From NCBI GenBank assembly GCA_938041035.1, contig CALHYX010000001.1:1-64000 (forward strand): 64,000 nt of DNA, read 5' to 3'. This document shows positions 61,771-64,000 of the stretch, piece by piece (the stretch's first letter is position 1; the number at the start of each line of letters is the position of its first letter). Under the pieces are notes generated by a model. The model was not told where the DNA came from. It did not search any database and was given only the letters and a program-made list of their open reading frames with translations. The position numbers and the translations under genes were made by a program. Source of the stretch: an uncultured Acidimicrobiales bacterium (lineage in GTDB: Bacteria > Actinomycetota > Acidimicrobiia > Acidimicrobiales > SHLQ01).

Positions 61771-64000
61771 TGCATCCGAACCCCGCAGAACACGAACCCA
61801 CGAACGCGAACGCAGAGGCGAACCACCCAGTGAACACGACCAACCTCGACCGGCCCGTCGCCGAGCTGATGGCCGACGCCCGCCGCGTGCGCGACCTCGC
61901 TCACGGAACCCGGGTCACCTATTCGCCGAAGGTCTTCATTCCCCTCACGATGTTGTGCCAGGACAAATGTGGGTACTGCACGTTTGCCCAACCGCCGGCG
62001 CGGCTCGACAACGTCTTCCTCGAACCCGATCAGGTGGTGGCCATCGCCCGCCAGGGAGCGAAACAGGGTTGTCACGAGGCGCTCTTCACCCTGGGTGAGC
62101 GCCCGGAACTCCGCTATCCGGCAGCCGAGGCCTGGTTGCGCGAACGCGGGTATGCCTCCACCGTTGCCTACCTGGCCGCCATGGCCGATCTGGTACTGAG
62201 CGAGACCGGGCTCCTCCCCCACGCCAACGCCGGGGCGCTGTTCGCCGATGAGCTGGCGGCGCTGCGCCGCGTCTCGCCGTCCCAGGGCATGATGATCGAG
62301 TCGCTGAACCCCGACCTCGAATGCCATCGCGGCTCGCCGGACAAGACGCCCGAGCGGCGCCTCGCCACCCTCGAGGCAGCCGGTGAGCTGGCCATTCCGT
62401 TCACCACCGGGATGCTCGTCGGGATCGGCGAAAGTCGACAGGATCGGATCGACGCCCTCGTTGCCATCGCCGCCAGTCATCGCCGCCACGGTCACGTGCA
62501 GGAGGTGATCGTGCAGAACTTTCTCCCCAAGGAGGGCACGGCGATGCATCGCTCCGCGCCCTGCCCGCCCGACGACTACCTCGAAGCGATCGCGCTCGCC
62601 CGCCTCATTCTGCCGCCTGAGGTTCACCTGCAGGCCCCGCCGAACCTGTCGGATGACTTTGGCGTGCTGCTCGACGCCGGCATCGACGACTGGGGCGGGG
62701 TGTCACCGGTCACCGCCGACCATGTCAACCCCGAGCGGCCCTGGCCCGCGCTCGACCGGCTGCGCACAGTCACCGAGGATCGGGCCATGGTGCTCGCTCC
62801 CCGACTCACGATCTATCCCACCTATGCCCTCGATCCCAACCGTTGGCTCGATGCCGAACTGCGGTTCGCGGTGATGGACCGCAGCGATGCCGAGGGACTC
62901 GGGCGCGATGACCCCGGCGCGGTGTTCCCGGAGCGGACCATGGAGAACGCCAAGGTGACCGATGGCGCCGACGTCCTCGTCATCGGCGATGAGTCGACCG
63001 CCTGGTATTCCGGCAGCGGTACCGATCCCCTGACCCTGATCCCCGGGCGGGCCGCGGCCGGCGGCGCGGTCGGCGAGGTGCTCCAGGGCGTCTCCGATGG
63101 CCAGGAGGTGGGCATCGACGAGATCGTCACCCTGTTCAGCGCCCGTGGCCCCGAGGTGGTCGCGGTGGCGGAGGTGGCCGATCAGTTGCGACGTGACGCG
63201 GTTGGCGATGCGGTGACGTGGGTGGCCAACCGCAACATCAACTACACCAACGTGTGCACGTTCAAGTGCCGATTCTGCGGCTTCTCGAAGGGGCCGCTCT
63301 CGCTCAATCTGCGGGGCACCCCGTACCTGCTCACCCTCGACGACATCGCCGATCGTACGATCGAGGCCGCCGAGATGGGGGCCACTGAGGTGTGTCTGCA
63401 GGGCGGGATTCACCCCGACTTCGACGGCGACTACTACATCGATGTCACCCGGGCCGTGCAGGACGCCGTTCCGGGGATGCATGTGCATGGTTTCACCGCG
63501 TTGGAAGTGACCGAAGGCGCCAAGCGACTCGGTGAACCACTCGACCAGTACCTCCGGCGCATGATGGACGCGGGGCTCAAGTCGTTGCCGGGCACCGCGG
63601 CGGAGATTCTCGACGACGACATTCGCGAGATCCTGTGCCCCGACAAGATCACCACCGACGAATGGCTTGATGCCCACCGCATCGCCCACTCGATCGGGCT
63701 CACGTCGAACGTCACGATGATGTACGGCTCCGTCGAGCAGCCGGTGCACTGGGCGCGCCACATCGTGCGCACCCGGGAGTTGCAGCGTGAAACCGGCGGC
63801 TTCACCGAGTTCGTCGGCCTGCCGTTCGTCCACATGGCGTCCCCGATCTATCTGCAGCGCAAGGCCCGACGCGGTCCAACCTTCCGCGAGAATCTGCTGA
63901 TGCACGCCGTGGCGCGCATCGCGTACCGCGGCGACATCGACAACATCCAGGGTTCCTGGGTCAAGACCGGCTTCGGGTCGATTCGTCAGCTCCTGCAGGC
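61770..64000 (+). CDS. fbiC: FbiC (7,8-didemethyl-8-hydroxy-5-deazariboflavin synthase), 3' end outside window
   Basis: The frame is open from ATG 61770 to the right edge, coding 743 of the usual roughly 850 residues. It is a fusion of the radical-SAM enzymes CofG and CofH. The first cluster motif is C63-x3-C67-x2-C70 (CQDKCGYC), and the second is C496-x3-C500-x2-C503 (CTFKCRFC). Together they make the deazaflavin core of cofactor F420 from tyrosine and a flavin precursor. An in-frame GTG at 61830 is a possible alternative start. The regulator upstream overlaps it. Confidence 0.95.
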   Translation, partial: MHPNPAEHEPTNANAEANHPVNTTNLDRPVAELMADARRVRDLAHGTRVTYSPKVFIPLTMLCQDKCGYCTFAQPPARLDNVFLEPDQVVAIARQGAKQGCHEALFTLGERPELRYPAAEAWLRERGYASTVAYLAAMADLVLSETGLLPHANAGALFADELAALRRVSPSQGMMIESLNPDLECHRGSPDKTPERRLATLEAAGELAIPFTTGMLVGIGESRQDRIDALVAIAASHRRHGHVQEVIVQNFLPKEGTAMHRSAPCPPDDYLEAIALARLILPPEVHLQAPPNLSDDFGVLLDAGIDDWGGVSPVTADHVNPERPWPALDRLRTVTEDRAMVLAPRLTIYPTYALDPNRWLDAELRFAVMDRSDAEGLGRDDPGAVFPERTMENAKVTDGADVLVIGDESTAWYSGSGTDPLTLIPGRAAAGGAVGEVLQGVSDGQEVGIDEIVTLFSARGPEVVAVAEVADQLRRDAVGDAVTWVANRNINYTNVCTFKCRFCGFSKGPLSLNLRGTPYLLTLDDIADRTIEAAEMGATEVCLQGGIHPDFDGDYYIDVTRAVQDAVPGMHVHGFTALEVTEGAKRLGEPLDQYLRRMMDAGLKSLPGTAAEILDDDIREILCPDKITTDEWLDAHRIAHSIGLTSNVTMMYGSVEQPVHWARHIVRTRELQRETGGFTEFVGLPFVHMASPIYLQRKARRGPTFRENLLMHAVARIAYRGDIDNIQGSWVKTGFGSIRQLLQ

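Overview
The window is a continuous stretch of high-GC bacterial chromosome, densely packed with genes that often overlap as ATGA, GTGA or TGATG. I infer an actinobacterium (Actinomycetota), most likely of class Acidimicrobiia. The basis is a complete Pup-proteasome locus, an FbiC-type F420 enzyme, a mycobacteria-like pafA-pafB-pafC ... tatA-tatC-helY gene order, a ThyX-family protein, a DUF4193-like zinc-ribbon protein and many GTG starts. I saw no rRNA, tRNA, CRISPR array, insertion sequence or phage module.

Layout. 1-1408: an ECF sigma factor and a membrane anti-sigma-like protein (cut by the left edge). 1493-4346: two small membrane proteins and a SulP anion transporter. 4392-8366: a surface-polysaccharide group with a sulfotransferase-like protein, a Wzy/O-antigen-ligase-like polymerase and a Wzz/BY-kinase-like chain-length protein whose P-loop is degenerate. 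8506-10099: a BON-LysM protein and a BON-OmpA protein. 10096-15671: a GlxA regulator lacking its N-terminal half, an unknown protein, a 2-oxoglutarate/Fe(II) oxygenase overlapping a SolA-like flavin oxidase, a secreted membrane-anchored protein and LtrA. 16117-24318: mostly membrane or family-specific proteins (a polytopic protein, an MFS carrier, a multi-TM protein with an EAL-like tail, a DUF2510 protein and an RGG-rich protein). 24315-30465: Nudix, GNAT, an acidic zinc-ribbon protein, a triple-LysM protein, a double-length ThyX homologue and an M20 amidohydrolase.

30602-47348 (almost all minus strand) is the core of the window. Read in transcription order it holds mpa, dop, pup, prcB, prcA, an XRE-type regulator, pafA, pafB, pafC, signal peptidase I, a zinc-ribbon protein, tatA, tatC, helY and a diacylglycerol-kinase-like protein, with one opposite-strand GDPD gene inserted. 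Mpa, Dop, PafA, Pup and PrcAB together form the pupylation and degradation machinery. Pup ends in Gly-Gly-Glu, so it can be ligated without prior deamidation. 47622-52546: a ferredoxin, a membrane-anchored trypsin-like protease, TrmI, a TtuA-like tRNA thiolase overlapping its probable ubiquitin-like sulfur carrier (whose Gly-Gly tail is duplicated and followed by extra residues), three small uncharacterised proteins and a Lon-N-domain protein. 52588-64000: a PBP4-type carboxypeptidase, an acyl desaturase, a DinB-like protein, a FIST protein, transketolase and transaldolase (pentose phosphate pathway), a TM protein with an Asp-Thr repeat, an HxlR regulator and fbiC (cut by the right edge).

Two themes run through the window. 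Many genes at the head of a transcription unit have a TANNNT-type -10 box only 6-8 nt before a GTG/ATG start and no Shine-Dalgarno, which suggests leaderless mRNAs. Short in-frame tandem repeats (6, 12, 18 and 20 bp) occur in several genes, often at protein tails or gene borders.
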